Source: Ampelomyces quisqualis
Lineage: Eukaryota > Ascomycota > Dothideomycetes > Pleosporales > Phaeosphaeriaceae
Reading direction: 5' to 3'
NCBI GenBank assembly: GCA_018398575.1
Contig: JAGTXZ010000018.1
Coordinates: 1,364,001-1,428,000, forward strand
Length of the DNA: 64,000 nucleotides
Positions within the stretch are counted from its first letter, which is position 1. Each line of letters opens with the position of its first letter. The position numbers and the translations under genes are program-made. The notes under the pieces were generated by a model, which was not told the origin of the DNA, did no database searches, and was given only the letters and a program-made list of their open reading frames with translations. Shown in pieces: positions 1 through 10,383 of this stretch.

Positions 1-3000
1 AGTAGGTTCAGCCTAGTTTTAGAGTGCTTCTACCTTGTTAGGGTTAACTTTAGTGCCCTAGTTTGTTAAAACGTAGCCTAGATACTTTGTGCAGGTTACA
101 TAGAATTTACTCTTTTAAATGTCTACTTAGAGTCCTACAGTACGTAGGCGCTCTAAGACCTTTTAGATATATTCCTAATATAAGTTTATATTCTCTAAGT
201 AGATTAGAATGTTGTTAAGATACGCAATACAAAAATTATTAAGATAATCAATTAGTATATTATTTATATAGCGCTAATACGTTACTAGCCTATTACACAA
301 GCCAAAAGAGAGAACCTTACACTTATATATACTGTAACAGGTCTAAAAGGTAGTATACTCTTTAGAGTTAGAATCTATACAAATTTTGTTAAAGGCAGCC
401 TAGATGTTAAACTTAGTAAAGATCTTAGCTTTAGAGGAACGTAATAGCAGCTTATTAATGCAAGAAATTAAATAGACGTCCTTACGCGTAAGGGCGTTAA
501 TCTTCTAGTAGTCTACACAGATGCGTATATCTCTATTTAGTTTGCGTACACAGAGAATAGGTAAAGCAAAAGAACTTTAGCTAGCCTTAATAAAACCCTT
601 CCAAAAGTAGTTCTAGACGTAGGCCTTAGTAGCTTTAAGCTCCTTCTAGTTTTACTTATACAGGAGACTAAACACATTTAGTAATAGTTCTTTAAGGACA
701 ATCTTATAATTGTACAGACAATAAGGAGGCAATTAATCAGCTGCTAACTTACTAAATACATCTTAATACTAGGAGTAACAGGTAGGTAATCTCTTATCTA
801 ATTAGCTTTAATTGTCTGCGTTGTCCTTAGAGGCAAGGATCCTATTAATCTTATAGAGGCTTGTTATAAAGAACTTGTTCTAAGGCTTCTTTATAATAAA
901 GTAAAATGTATTAGCAGAAATAAGAGCAATGCAGGTAGTTAGAAGGGGTTTAGACTCTAAGTAGTTTTGCTTAGTTAGGGTATAAGAGATCTCTAAGATT
1001 TTTTAGGCTAATAGGAGCTTTAAGCATCCTTTAATACAATAAATAGAAGAAGAAGAATAGTAAGGGCTGTTTTAGATATAATAGTCTTCTTTCTCCTATA
1101 GGGCGTTGCGTTATTGCACATTAAAATAAACAGTAGCTAGCACTATAGCTTAATATAGAACAGTAAGAATAGGGGGTAAAGGATTATATAAACAGGAGTA
1201 CTTAGATAGCTAAATAAACTGTAACCTATTTGTGTCTAATTGAATCTTAAATTATCTTAACTATTAGAGGCTAAGTATACAATCCTAAGACCTAAGATTA
1301 AAGATAAGAAATAGACAGTTTAAAATCTTTTAGCTATTAATATTCAAGTGTAGTTAAATATATTAAGTAACTAAAGAAGTAATCTAATTCTTAAAGCTAC
1401 GCACCTAAACCTAAAAGAAGAGCTTCTAGATAGGTTGCTACAAGGCTTTAGAAACAGATAAAACAATTTGTAAATTCAAAAATAGGAAACTTTAAGCACT
1501 AGTGTTAACAAGAGTATTAAGGCATAAGCTAAGGCCTTAGTTGTAAAGAAGCGTAGGCATAAGGAAATAGAGACTGCAAAACAAATAGGAAAGGTTAAAG
1601 TAAGATAGATTATAATAGCTTAGGCTTAGAGAGGAGTATCCTTCTAGGCGCTTCTATTTCCTATACAATACACCTCCTAATTAGGTTGCTCTTAAGCATC
1701 TTTATACTTATATACTTCTACAGCTTTAATCTAACGCACATAAGGCTTTGTGCAGTTACTAGAGTAGTATTCTAGCTTACTACAATTATAATAACTACTA
1801 GGGGTCTTCTATTGTTCTAGCTTAGAAGTCTTTATAGAAAGACGCACTATTGTAAATTAATAGGCTAGCGCAGAATTTGTTAGAGCGCTAGTAGTAGTAG
1901 TCTAATTTGGCTCTAAATTCTGTTATAGGGCCAACCTAATTGGCAACCTAGCAGCAGCTAGTGTTATGCTTAGTATAGGGTTGTTCTTCTGCTCTATATT
2001 GTATGCAGTAAGGTGTTCTACTATCTAATTAAATAAGTTCTTCTATTAGTGCCTAAATCCTAGGTTAGGGGCTTACAACCCTAGCGTAATCTTAGTCTAT
2101 AAGTAGTAAAACTACTCTAAAGAGAGTACTTGTCCCTTAACTGCAGAACTTAAAAACCTGGCTTTAAACAAGGGGAACGTTTCTTTCTTTATTATCTGCA
2201 ATTAATTAAACACTGCACAGCTTTTAGCTACCTTGTTACCTGTAATAAAATAGGACTTAAGTAGCTTAACTATTTGCTTAGCGTTCTAGAATTGCTCTTA
2301 ATTAGTATCTAATAAATATTGTAGCTTAAGATAGCCTTTAGCTAATCCTGTAGTGTAGCCTTATACTAAGGCCATGCGTTATCTTTTAGTCTAATAGTAA
2401 TCTAAGTTGATTTTGAGTTAATTCTAAATTAAGGCCTACTATTAGTAAAAGGTAGGATCTTTTCTATCGCTAAGATTGTCTATATTAGGCATTTTCTTAG
2501 ATTGTTAAAGTTAGCAAGAGCCTTTATAGCAATATAAGTACTTAGATGTAGAGCTGTTAAATAAACAGCAGGGTGCAGAATTGTTCTAGGGTAATTTAGT
2601 AGTAGGTAGGGGCTTGTCTAGTCCTACTAACAGAGTTAGTCCTTTCTTAAGGAAATCAATTTCTACTAGAGCCTGTTTCAAATCTTGTCGTAATTAATTA
2701 ACCTCTATTTAAGCAGAGGTTAGATTTAGTGCAGCTCTAGACTAAGAGAGTTCCTTAGTATCTGTCTTTTTTGCTTTAGCACTCTGTTGCTAGGTTGTTA
2801 CAGTTAATACAGAGTTGTCTTAGAAGAAGGCTCCTAGAGTTAGTTCTTTAGAGAGAGTTATTAGCGTTGCCTCTAATACTCCTAGGTTATTAATAGTCTC
2901 TAAGTTTCTATTATAGCGCCAAACGTAACTTTTCTAAAGTAATCCTAACTGTTGTGTTAATAGGAAGATCTAAACCTAAAGGCTTTAGCTGTTAGGAGAT

Positions 3001-3134
3001 CTAAAGGATCCTAACTGTGTTTAATAGATTTAAGGTCGCAAACAGATCTAATTTAGATAGAGTTCTAGACGTTTTAACGCAATCTTTTTAAAAGTAAATA
3101 GCAATATTATCTAAATACTATTACTAGTAGGACA

Positions 3135-3147
3135 AAGTTTCTCTTGT
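3135..3147 (-). other. Self-priming primer-binding site of chromovirus copy 1
   Basis: Two bases inside the 5' LTR, the minus strand reads ACAAGAGAAACTT. This is a perfect 13-nt complement of a segment inside the LTR itself (plus-strand ACAAGAGAAACTT at 3273-3285, read on the sense strand as its reverse complement). No TGG-type tRNA match is seen. Tf1/sushi-group chromoviruses are known to prime reverse transcription from the folded 5' end of their own RNA, and this arrangement fits that mechanism. Confidence 0.75.
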
Positions 3148-3149
3148 AA

Positions 3150-3448
3150 TGTAACAACACAGGTAAGTACAGCTATTAGAATCAAATTAGATACGTATCA
3201 GAGGCATATAGAAGTGCGTGTTGTATTAGAAATTCTAGATTAGCTATATACCTATAGGTCTAGTACAGAAGGACAAGAGAAACTTGTCCTCTATCTATGC
3301 TATAGGCTTATATTTATAGTAGGCGTAGCAGCTAAGTTAAAGCGCTGTTAGAGCGCTTTTAGTCCTAATCTGCTAGCTCCCTATATAATCTGTTACTAAG
3401 CCTTTATAAGGTATTAGATGTAACATGTGTTTGCATGTGCTTGTTACA
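3150..3448 (-). repeat. 5' LTR of chromovirus copy 1 (299 bp)
   Basis: Starts TGTAACA and ends TGTTACA on the plus strand, which are mutually inverted ends. The length is exactly 299 bp, as in every other LTR of this family in the window. The internal segment 3273-3285 is the proposed start of R that pairs with the primer-binding site at 3135-3147. Confidence 0.95.
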
Positions 3449-3452
3449 TTAG

Positions 3453-3665
3453 TGTAACAAAGCAGGCGCACAGCCTTTATGGCCTGCTCTCGCTTACAGC
3501 GCACTAGAGTAATACTAGCGCCTGGCACTATATATATTATACTACACAAGAAATTCTAGCTTTAGAATTCTTATACTTACCTTTTGGCTGCGGCTTGCGG
3601 CGTTAGTATAAGTAGAAGAAATTACGTAGTATTAATTTTAAAGGCAGGGCGCCTATCCTATTACA
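3453..3665 (+). repeat. 5' LTR of TRIM (213 bp)
   Basis: Direct repeat of 3820-4032. It contains an inverted repeat around GAATTCTAAAGC. The segment 3557-3569 (TAGCTTTAGAATT) is the LTR side of the self-priming pair. Confidence 0.9.
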
Positions 3666-3666
3666 T

Positions 3667-3679
3667 AATTCTAAAGCTA
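3667..3679 (+). other. Self-priming primer-binding site of TRIM
   Basis: AATTCTAAAGCTA lies one base after the 5' LTR and is the exact reverse complement of LTR positions 3557-3569. This copies the layout seen in the chromovirus (13-nt pair, 1-2 nt spacer). Further in, a GTTCGAGCC box near 3695 resembles a pol III B box or tRNA T arm, but no complete tRNA is present. Confidence 0.7.
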
Positions 3680-3819
3680 CCCTAAGGTCTAGGGTTCGAG
3701 CCTAGCTGCGGCTAGTTGTATCACTCTGGCTTAAACTACACGTGTAGTTAGGGTTCGCGGATATATTTTCCTACTAGCCTTAAGCCTCTTGGAACAAGAG
3801 CTTCTAAGGAGGGGGATAG

Positions 3820-4032
3820 TGTAACAAAGCAGGCGCACAGCCTTTATAGCCTGCTCTCGCTTACAGCGCACTAGAGCAATACTAGCGCCTGGCACTATAT
3901 ATATTATACTACACAAGAAATTCTAGCTTTAGAATTCTTGTGCTTACCTTTTGGCTGCGGCTTGCAGCGTTGGTATAAGTAGGAGAAATTACGTAGTATT
4001 AATTTTAAAGGCAGGGCGCCTATCCTATTACA
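3820..4032 (+). repeat. 3' LTR of TRIM (213 bp)
   Basis: Second direct repeat of the TRIM. It is immediately followed by chromovirus gag sequence in plus orientation, while the left flank is a chromovirus LTR in minus orientation. The 5-bp flanks (attag / cttgc) are not a TSD. Confidence 0.9.
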
Positions 4033-7000
4033 CTTGCTAACTTTAACAATCTAAGAAAACGCCTAATATAGACGATCTTAGCGATAGAAAAGATCCTACC
4101 TTCTGCTAATAGCAGGCCTTAATCTAGGATTAACTTAAAATTAACTTAGATTACTATTAGACTAAAAGACAACGCATAGCCTTAGTATAGGGCTATACTA
4201 CAGAATTAGCTAAGGGCTATCTTAAGCTATAATATTTATTAGATACTAATTAAGAGTAATTCTAGAACGCTAAGTAAATAGTTAAGCTACTTAAGTCTTA
4301 TTTTATTACAGGCAACAAGGTAGCTAAAAGCTGTATAGCGTTTAATTAATTGCAGATAATAAAGAAGAAAACGTTCCCCTTGTTTAAAGCTAGGTTTTTA
4401 AGTTCTACAGTTAAGGGACAAGTACCCCCTTTAGAGTAGTTTTACTACTTGTAGACTAAGATTACGCTAGAGTTGCAAGCTCTTAACCTAGGATTTAGGC
4501 ACTAATAGAAGAACTTATTTAATTAGATAGTAGAACACCTTACTGCATATAATATAGAGCAGAAGAACAACTCTACACTAAGTATAACACTAGCTACTGC
4601 TAAGTTACTAATTAGGTTAGCTCTATAACAGAATTTAGAGCCAAATTAGACTACTACTACTAACACTTTAACAAATTCTGCGCTAGCCTATTAATCTACA
4701 ACAGTGCGTCTTCCTACAAAGACCTCTAAGCTAAAACAACAAAAGACCTCTAGTAGTTGTTATAATTGCAGTAAGCTAGGATACTACTCTAGTAACTACA
4801 CAAAGCTTTATATACGTTAGATTAAAGCTATAGAAGTAGATAAGTATAAAGATGCTTAAGAGTAACCTAATTAGGAGGTGTATTGTATAAGAAATAGAAG
4901 CGCCTAGAAGGATACTTTTCTCTAGGCCTAAGCTGTTATAATCTATCTTACTTTAACCTTTCCTATTTGTTTTACAGTCCCTATTTCCTTATACCTACGC
5001 TTTTTTATAACTAAGGCCTTAGCTTACGCCTTAATACTCTTGTTAACACTAGTACTTAAAGTTTCCTATTTTTAAATTGACAAATTGTTTTATCTGTTTC
5101 TAAAGCCTTGCAGCAACCTATCTAGAAGCTCTTCTTCTAAGTTTAGGTGCGCAGCTTTAAGGATTAGATTACTTCTTTAGTTACTTAATATATTTAACTA
5201 CACTTAAATATTAATAGCCAAAAGATTTTAAACTATCTATTTCTTATCCTTGATCTTAGGTCTTAGGATTGTATACTTAGCCTCTAATAGTTAAAAACAA
5301 TTTAAGATTCAATTAGACACAGATAGGTTACAGTTTATTTAGCTATCTAAGTACCTCTATTTATACAATCCTTTACCCTCTATTTCTACTATTCTACATT
5401 AAGCTATAGTGCTAGCTACTGTCTATCTTAATGTGCAATAACGCAACGCCCTATAGGAGAAAGAAGACTATTATATCTAAAACAGTCCTTACTATTCTTC
5501 TTCTTCTATTTATTGTATCAAGGGATGCTTAAAGCTCCTATTAGCTCAAAAAATCTCAGAGATTCCTTATACTCTAACTAAGCAAACCCGCTTAGAGTCC
5601 AAATCCCCTTTAAGCACCCGCATAGCTCTTATTTCTGCTAATGCATTTTACTGTATTATAAAGAAGCCCTAGAACAAGTTTTTTATAACAAGCCTCTATA
5701 AGATTAATAGGATCCTCGCCTCTAAGGACAACGCAGACAATTAAAGCCAATTAGATAAGAAATTACTTACCTGCTACTCCTAGTATTAGGATGTATTTAG
5801 CAAGTTAGTAGCTAATTAATTACCTTCTTACTATCTGTATAATTACAAGATTGTCTTTAAAGAACTATTACTAAATGCGTTTAGTCTCCTATACAAGTAG
5901 AATTAAGAGAAGCTTAAAGCTACTAAGGCCTACGTCTAGAAACACCTTTAGAAGAGTTTTATTAAAGCTAGCTAAAGCTCTTTTGCTTTACTTATTCTTT
6001 GTATACGCAAACTAAATAGAGATATATATATCTGTGTAGACTACTAAAAGATTAACGCTCTTACACGCAAAGACGTCTATCTAATCTTTTGCATTAATAA
6101 GCTGCTATTACGTCCCTCTAAAGCTAAGATCTTTACTAAGTTTAATATTTAGGCTGCCTTTAACAAAATTTGTATAGATCCTAACTCTAAAGAGTATACT
6201 ACCTTTTAAACCTGTTACAGTATATATAAGTATAAAGTTCTCCCTTTTAGCTTATATAATAGGCTAGTAACGTATTAGCGCTATATAAATAATATACTAA
6301 TTAATTATCTTAATAATTTCTGTATTATATATTTTAACAACATCCTAATCTACTTAGAGGATATAAACTTACATTAGGAACATATCTAAAAGGTCTTAGA
6401 GCGCCTACGTACTACAGGACTCTAAGTAGATATTTAGAAGAGTAAATTCTATATAACCTGTACAAAGTATCTAAGTTACGTTTTAATAAACTAGGGCACT
6501 AAAGTTAACTCTAATAAGGTAATAGCACTCTAAAACTAGGCTAAACCTACTATAGTTACTAGCGTTAGGTTATTTCTTAGTTTTACTAGTTTCTATTAAT
6601 AATTTATTAAGGATTTCTCTTATATAGCTAAACTAATCCTAAAGCTTTAAAGTCCCTTTACACTGTTTGAATAGACTATAGACTGCTAACAGGCTTTTAA
6701 TTAGATTAAAGCCTTACTCCTAGCTATTTCTATACTATCTTATTTCTATTCTAAGTATAACACAAAGTTAGAAGCTAACGCGTTAGATAGAGTAATAGCA
6801 AGAGTACTCTCCTAGAAGCACCCTAACAACAAGTAGTATCCTATAGCCTTCTATAGTTACGCTCTATCTAGAGCTAAGCTTAATTAAGAAATACACAACA
6901 AAGAACTTTTTGCTATTCTAAAAGCGTTTAAGAAGTAAAGAGCTAAACTTACCTCTATATAGAGTTAAATCTAAGTGTATTTAGATTACTACTCCTTAGA

Positions 7001-8750
7001 ATACTTTATAACTACTAAGGTTTTTAATGCACGTTAAGTACAATAGGTAGAGATTATTGCCTCTTTTAATTTCTACATTAAGTACACGCCTAGCAAGCTT
7101 AATAAGTAAGCTAATATCCTAAGCTAAAGGAAACAGGACGTTAGTAAGGTTAAGGCTGCCTAACAAGACAACAGATTCTATGTACTTCTAGGACCTAAAC
7201 GCCTAAACCCCTAGGTTAACTCTAAACTAGCTTAGAACTACGTCTGTAACTAGCTAGAGGTTAATGTTTTAGCTATTTTAGTCTAATCTATTAGTGCCCC
7301 TCTAAACCTTAACTCGTTAGAACTAATTAAAGCCCTGCTAGCAGAGAATCGCTGCTTCTTTAAAGAAGAGCGTCTTAAGCTACTACAGCTATATTATGTC
7401 TAAGAAGGACTACTACTTTATTACTTACGCCTTTATGTATCTAGAGATTTTTTTTTGTGCACTTAACTAATTAGAGAAGCTTACAATTAGGTATCTACTA
7501 CTTACCTAAGTGCTATAAAGATGTATTAGCTCTTAGCTTAGCAATACTACTAAAAAGATATAGAGGCTATATGCAAACGCTATGTACAAAACTGCGTTTT
7601 CTATTAAAGATCCTATCTAAGACAGCTCTAATCCTAAGAGTTCCTCTATCTGTTACTAATTCTTAACAGGCCTATGCAGCATTTGTGTATAGATTTTAAG
7701 ACATTTCTAACTAATTAGCATAGCTATAATTAAATTATAGTTATTATTAATTGCCTATTAAAGTAAGCTATCTCTATCTTGTGTTACAAGACTATTAACG
7801 CCTAGGAAATAGCTTATTTGTTTATTTAATAGGTATACTAATTTAGCTACACGCCTAAAAGCATAGTATCTAACTACAGCCTCTAGTTTGTATCCTAATT
7901 CTAGTCTAAGTTCTGCAAGATCCTAGGCGTGCAAATTAAGCTTTTTACAGCCTACTATAAATAAACTAATAGATAAACTAAGATTATAAACAAGTATATT
8001 AATTAATAATTAAGGCCCTTTATATCCTACTACTAGGATAACTAGAGTAACCTTTTGCTAATAATTAATTAAGCTTAAGCTACACTACTACACTCTACAA
8101 TTAGTATAGCACTATACTAGCTCCTGTTTAGATCTAAACTACAACAGAGCTAGGATTAAGTATTATTTCCTTTAAAACACAAAGATATAAACGTTAAAGA
8201 TGCCTTAAGCTTAGCTACCTACATACATAAAGCCTAGCGCACAGCTAAAAACAATATAGAGAAGGCGCAGTAATAAATAGCGGCTAAGGTAAACAAATAT
8301 TATTAACCTGTTAATTAGGTAGTAGGTAACAAGGTTTACCTCTTAACCTAAAACCTATCTATTACCTGCCTAAGTTGCAAACTCGCTAAATTGTAGAAAG
8401 GCCCTTTTAAAGTTCTAGAATAAGTTAGCTATTTATTTTAACTAAAGCTACCTAAAGGATCTAAGATCTATAACATGTTTACTCTAGATGTCCTTTGCAA
8501 GGACTCTAACAACCCCCTGCCTAGTTAGCTAAGCCTAAACCTATCTAGCATCCTAATTTAAGGCGTTAAAGAATAAGAAGTTAAAGAGATCCTAGCTAGT
8601 AAGCTATACTGCTCTATCCTAAAGTATTATATAAAATAGGTAGGCTATAATTCTAACTCTACCTAGTATAATGCCTTAAACTTTATAGGCGCTCTATACA
8701 TATTGTGAGCGTTCTATAAACGCTATCTAAAACAGCTAAAACTTCTATAA
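4033..8750 (+). pseudogene. gag-pol of chromovirus copy 2 (degenerate)
   Basis: Recognisable landmarks, all with RIP-type damage: a gag zinc knuckle at 4758-4800 reading CYNCSKLGYYS, where the CCHC His and last Cys have become Tyr or are lost; the RT active site around 6330-6360 reading YFNNILIY, where the two Asp became Asn (G to A); an RNase H region around 6.6-7.1 kb; an integrase motif at about 7948-7983 reading TAYYK-TNR-TK, the damaged form of the STAYHPQTDGQTER motif; and a C-terminal chromodomain at about 8580-8740 (VKEILASKLY...KYYIKQVGYN). The chromodomain puts the family among chromoviruses. Stops are almost all TAG or TAA. Non-functional as it stands. Confidence 0.88.
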
Positions 8751-8815
8751 GCGTTAGCTAAGTAGATTATAGTATAAAAAAAAGAAGTTAAAGATCTTAT
8801 AGCATTGCAAGATAA

Positions 8816-9577
8816 TTATATTAGAGAAATTAAACTTAATATTGCAACTACTACACTAGTAGGTAACAGCTATTAACAATAAGAGTTTTACTCTTTTATT
8901 AGATCTAACAGTAGACTGTTGTTGCTACTAGTAAGACGTTCTTAATTATCTAAATCCTTAGGCGCAGACACTAACGCACTACCTAGTAGTCTTTTATTCT
9001 AGCCCTACTTGCTGCAAGTACTAGCCTCTTGCGCTGCCTTTTGCGCCTCCTCCTGCTCTACTAACTAATTAGCTCTTAATGCTATTATAACATCTACTAG
9101 CTAAGCAACTACACTAGTTAACCTAGCTATACTTTTTCTAAGCAACCTAACCTCCTTAGCTATTGCCCTAACCTCTCTAGCTAGCTCCTTCCTCTAGTAA
9201 TAAGCGCTAACTAACAAGTTAGTGTTGTTTATATTAGCTACTTGTGCAGTACCTACTTATATAACAGCAGCTAACTAAAACACTACTTCTTTAACAGCAG
9301 CCTCTTGCTCTAATACTACCTTATTAGACTTATCTCTACCTAAGGCAGCAAACCTACAGTTAAGGGCCTTAGAAAGGCTATTATACTCCTAGCCTATATA
9401 TAGAAGAACTAGGCAACACTTCTTATTTAAGAGTGTGTAATAAGCACACTTCTTAGACACGTCTAAATAGAATCTAAACTTAATATTAAAATAGCTGTAA
9501 GCAAAAGCCCTTGTAGCCTGCAGGCAAATAACCTAATAGGCTAAAGAATAAGCTCTAGAAGAGATAAGAATAAGCAT
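8816..9577 (-). pseudogene. Antisense accessory ORF of chromovirus copy 2 (762 bp)
   Basis: Lies between the chromodomain and the 3' LTR and is encoded opposite to gag-pol. It begins at an ATG at 9577 and ends at TAA 8816-8818. The matching ORFs in copy 3 (14817-15578) and copy 4 (39199-39960) have exactly the same 762-bp length. The protein would be about 253 aa: an N-terminal cysteine cluster (CxxC then CC, around residues 55-70) followed by a long Ala/Glu/Leu/Arg-rich stretch likely to form a coiled coil. In-frame stops here are TAG/TAA at positions expected for Trp or Gln. Function unknown; antisense ORFs near the 3' LTR are known in some plant Gypsy elements, but I do not recognise this protein. 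Confidence 0.7.
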
Positions 9578-9900
9578 TGTATGTATCTACTATACAGTTA
9601 GCTAGTAATTAAGAAAGGACAAGGCTTAAATAGCTTTAGGTATACAAACGTAAGAGAAAGAGTATAGAGAAGCAGTATACTAGAAGGCTAGCCTTGTATA
9701 TATGCTTAAAAAGCTTAAGGTAAAGTTAGGAACATTAAACGCGCTAGCGTGCTAATTAAAACAACAATAAACAGCTATATCACGTTATTTCAAAATAAAC
9801 TTAAGGTAAATAAAAGTTTACAACAATTTAGAGAGGTATCTAAAACAACACTAATATAGACCCAATTAATAGAAACTATTAATTTTAAGAAAGAAGGTAA

Positions 9901-10199
9901 TATAACAAGCACATGCAAATATATATTATATCTAATACCTTATAAAGGCTTAGTAACAGATTATGTAAGGAGCTAGCAGATTAGAACTAAAAGCGCTCTA
10001 ACAGCGCTCTAACTCAGCTGCTACGCCTACTATAAATATAAGCCTATAGCATAGATAGAGGATAAGTTTCTCTTGTCCTTCTATACAAGACCTATAGGTA
10101 TATAGCTAATCTAGAATCTCTGATACAACACGCACTCCTATATGCCTCTAACACGTATCCAATTTAATCCCAATAGCTGTACCTACCTGCGTTGTTACA
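9901..10199 (+). repeat. 3' LTR of chromovirus copy 2 (299 bp)
   Basis: Reverse complement of the LTRs at 3150-3448 and elsewhere, exactly 299 bp. The first bases have mutated from TGTAACA to TATAACA; the end TGTTACA is intact. The right flank runs into the 5' region of the hAT element. Confidence 0.93.
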
Positions 10200-10383
10200 C
10201 CTTCTCTCTTCTATATCTTTATACTATATACTCTATATTCTAGAATATTCTAGCTTAAAAATCTACTATTACTAAGTAGAAACTACTAGAAGCTTCTAGA
10301 AAAATAATCTTAAGAAAAGTTTAAGATTTACAATAGATATATCTTCTTATTTATTAAGTCTATATTAAAAGGTTTAATACAAT

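Larger units (their letters stand above)
1..3448 (-). mobile_element. Chromovirus (Ty3/Gypsy) copy 1, minus strand, cut by window start
   Basis: Read on the minus strand this is the 5' part of the same Gypsy family that is complete at 38576-45672: 5' LTR at the right (3150-3448), then gag with a degraded CCHC knuckle around 1.7-1.8 kb, then protease and reverse transcriptase running off the left edge. All frames are interrupted by TAG/TAA and the DNA is strongly enriched in TpA, as expected for RIP. Sequence alignable to the other copies continues without a break to position 1, so the truncation is due to the window. The first four bases right of the LTR (ttag) run straight into a TRIM element, so no TSD can be checked here. 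Confidence 0.9.
3453..4032 (+). mobile_element. TRIM (terminal-repeat retrotransposon in miniature), 580 bp
   Basis: Two direct repeats of 213 bp each (3453-3665 and 3820-4032), both beginning TGTAACAAAG and ending CTATTACA, flank only 154 bp of non-coding DNA. A purine tract at 3806-3818 (aaggagggggata) lies just before the 3' repeat, where a polypurine tract belongs. A 13-nt primer-binding site one base inside the 5' repeat (3667-3679) is complementary to the LTR itself. There is no room for gag or pol, so movement would need proteins from another element. Its TGTAACAA...TTACA ends resemble those of the local chromovirus, which makes that family a candidate helper (inference). The two LTRs differ by only a few bases, many of them C/T or G/A. 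Confidence 0.88.
4033..10199 (+). mobile_element. Chromovirus copy 2, plus strand, 5' truncated
   Basis: Same family as copies 3 and 4 but inverted relative to them. The 5' LTR and the start of gag are missing: sequence begins inside gag exactly at the TRIM end. Order on the plus strand is gag with a CCHC knuckle, protease/RT/RNase H, integrase, chromodomain, an antisense ORF on the minus strand, a purine tract (aagaaagaagg) and the 3' LTR at 9901-10199. Heavily RIP-mutated, with many TAG/TAA in the main frame. Confidence 0.92.

Noticed and set aside
3731..3916. 61-codon minus ORF and a tRNA-like T arm (GTTCGAGCC) near 3695
   Set aside because: The ORF overlaps the TRIM interior and its 3' LTR. 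The T-arm-like hairpin lacks acceptor, D and anticodon arms, so no tRNA gene is called.
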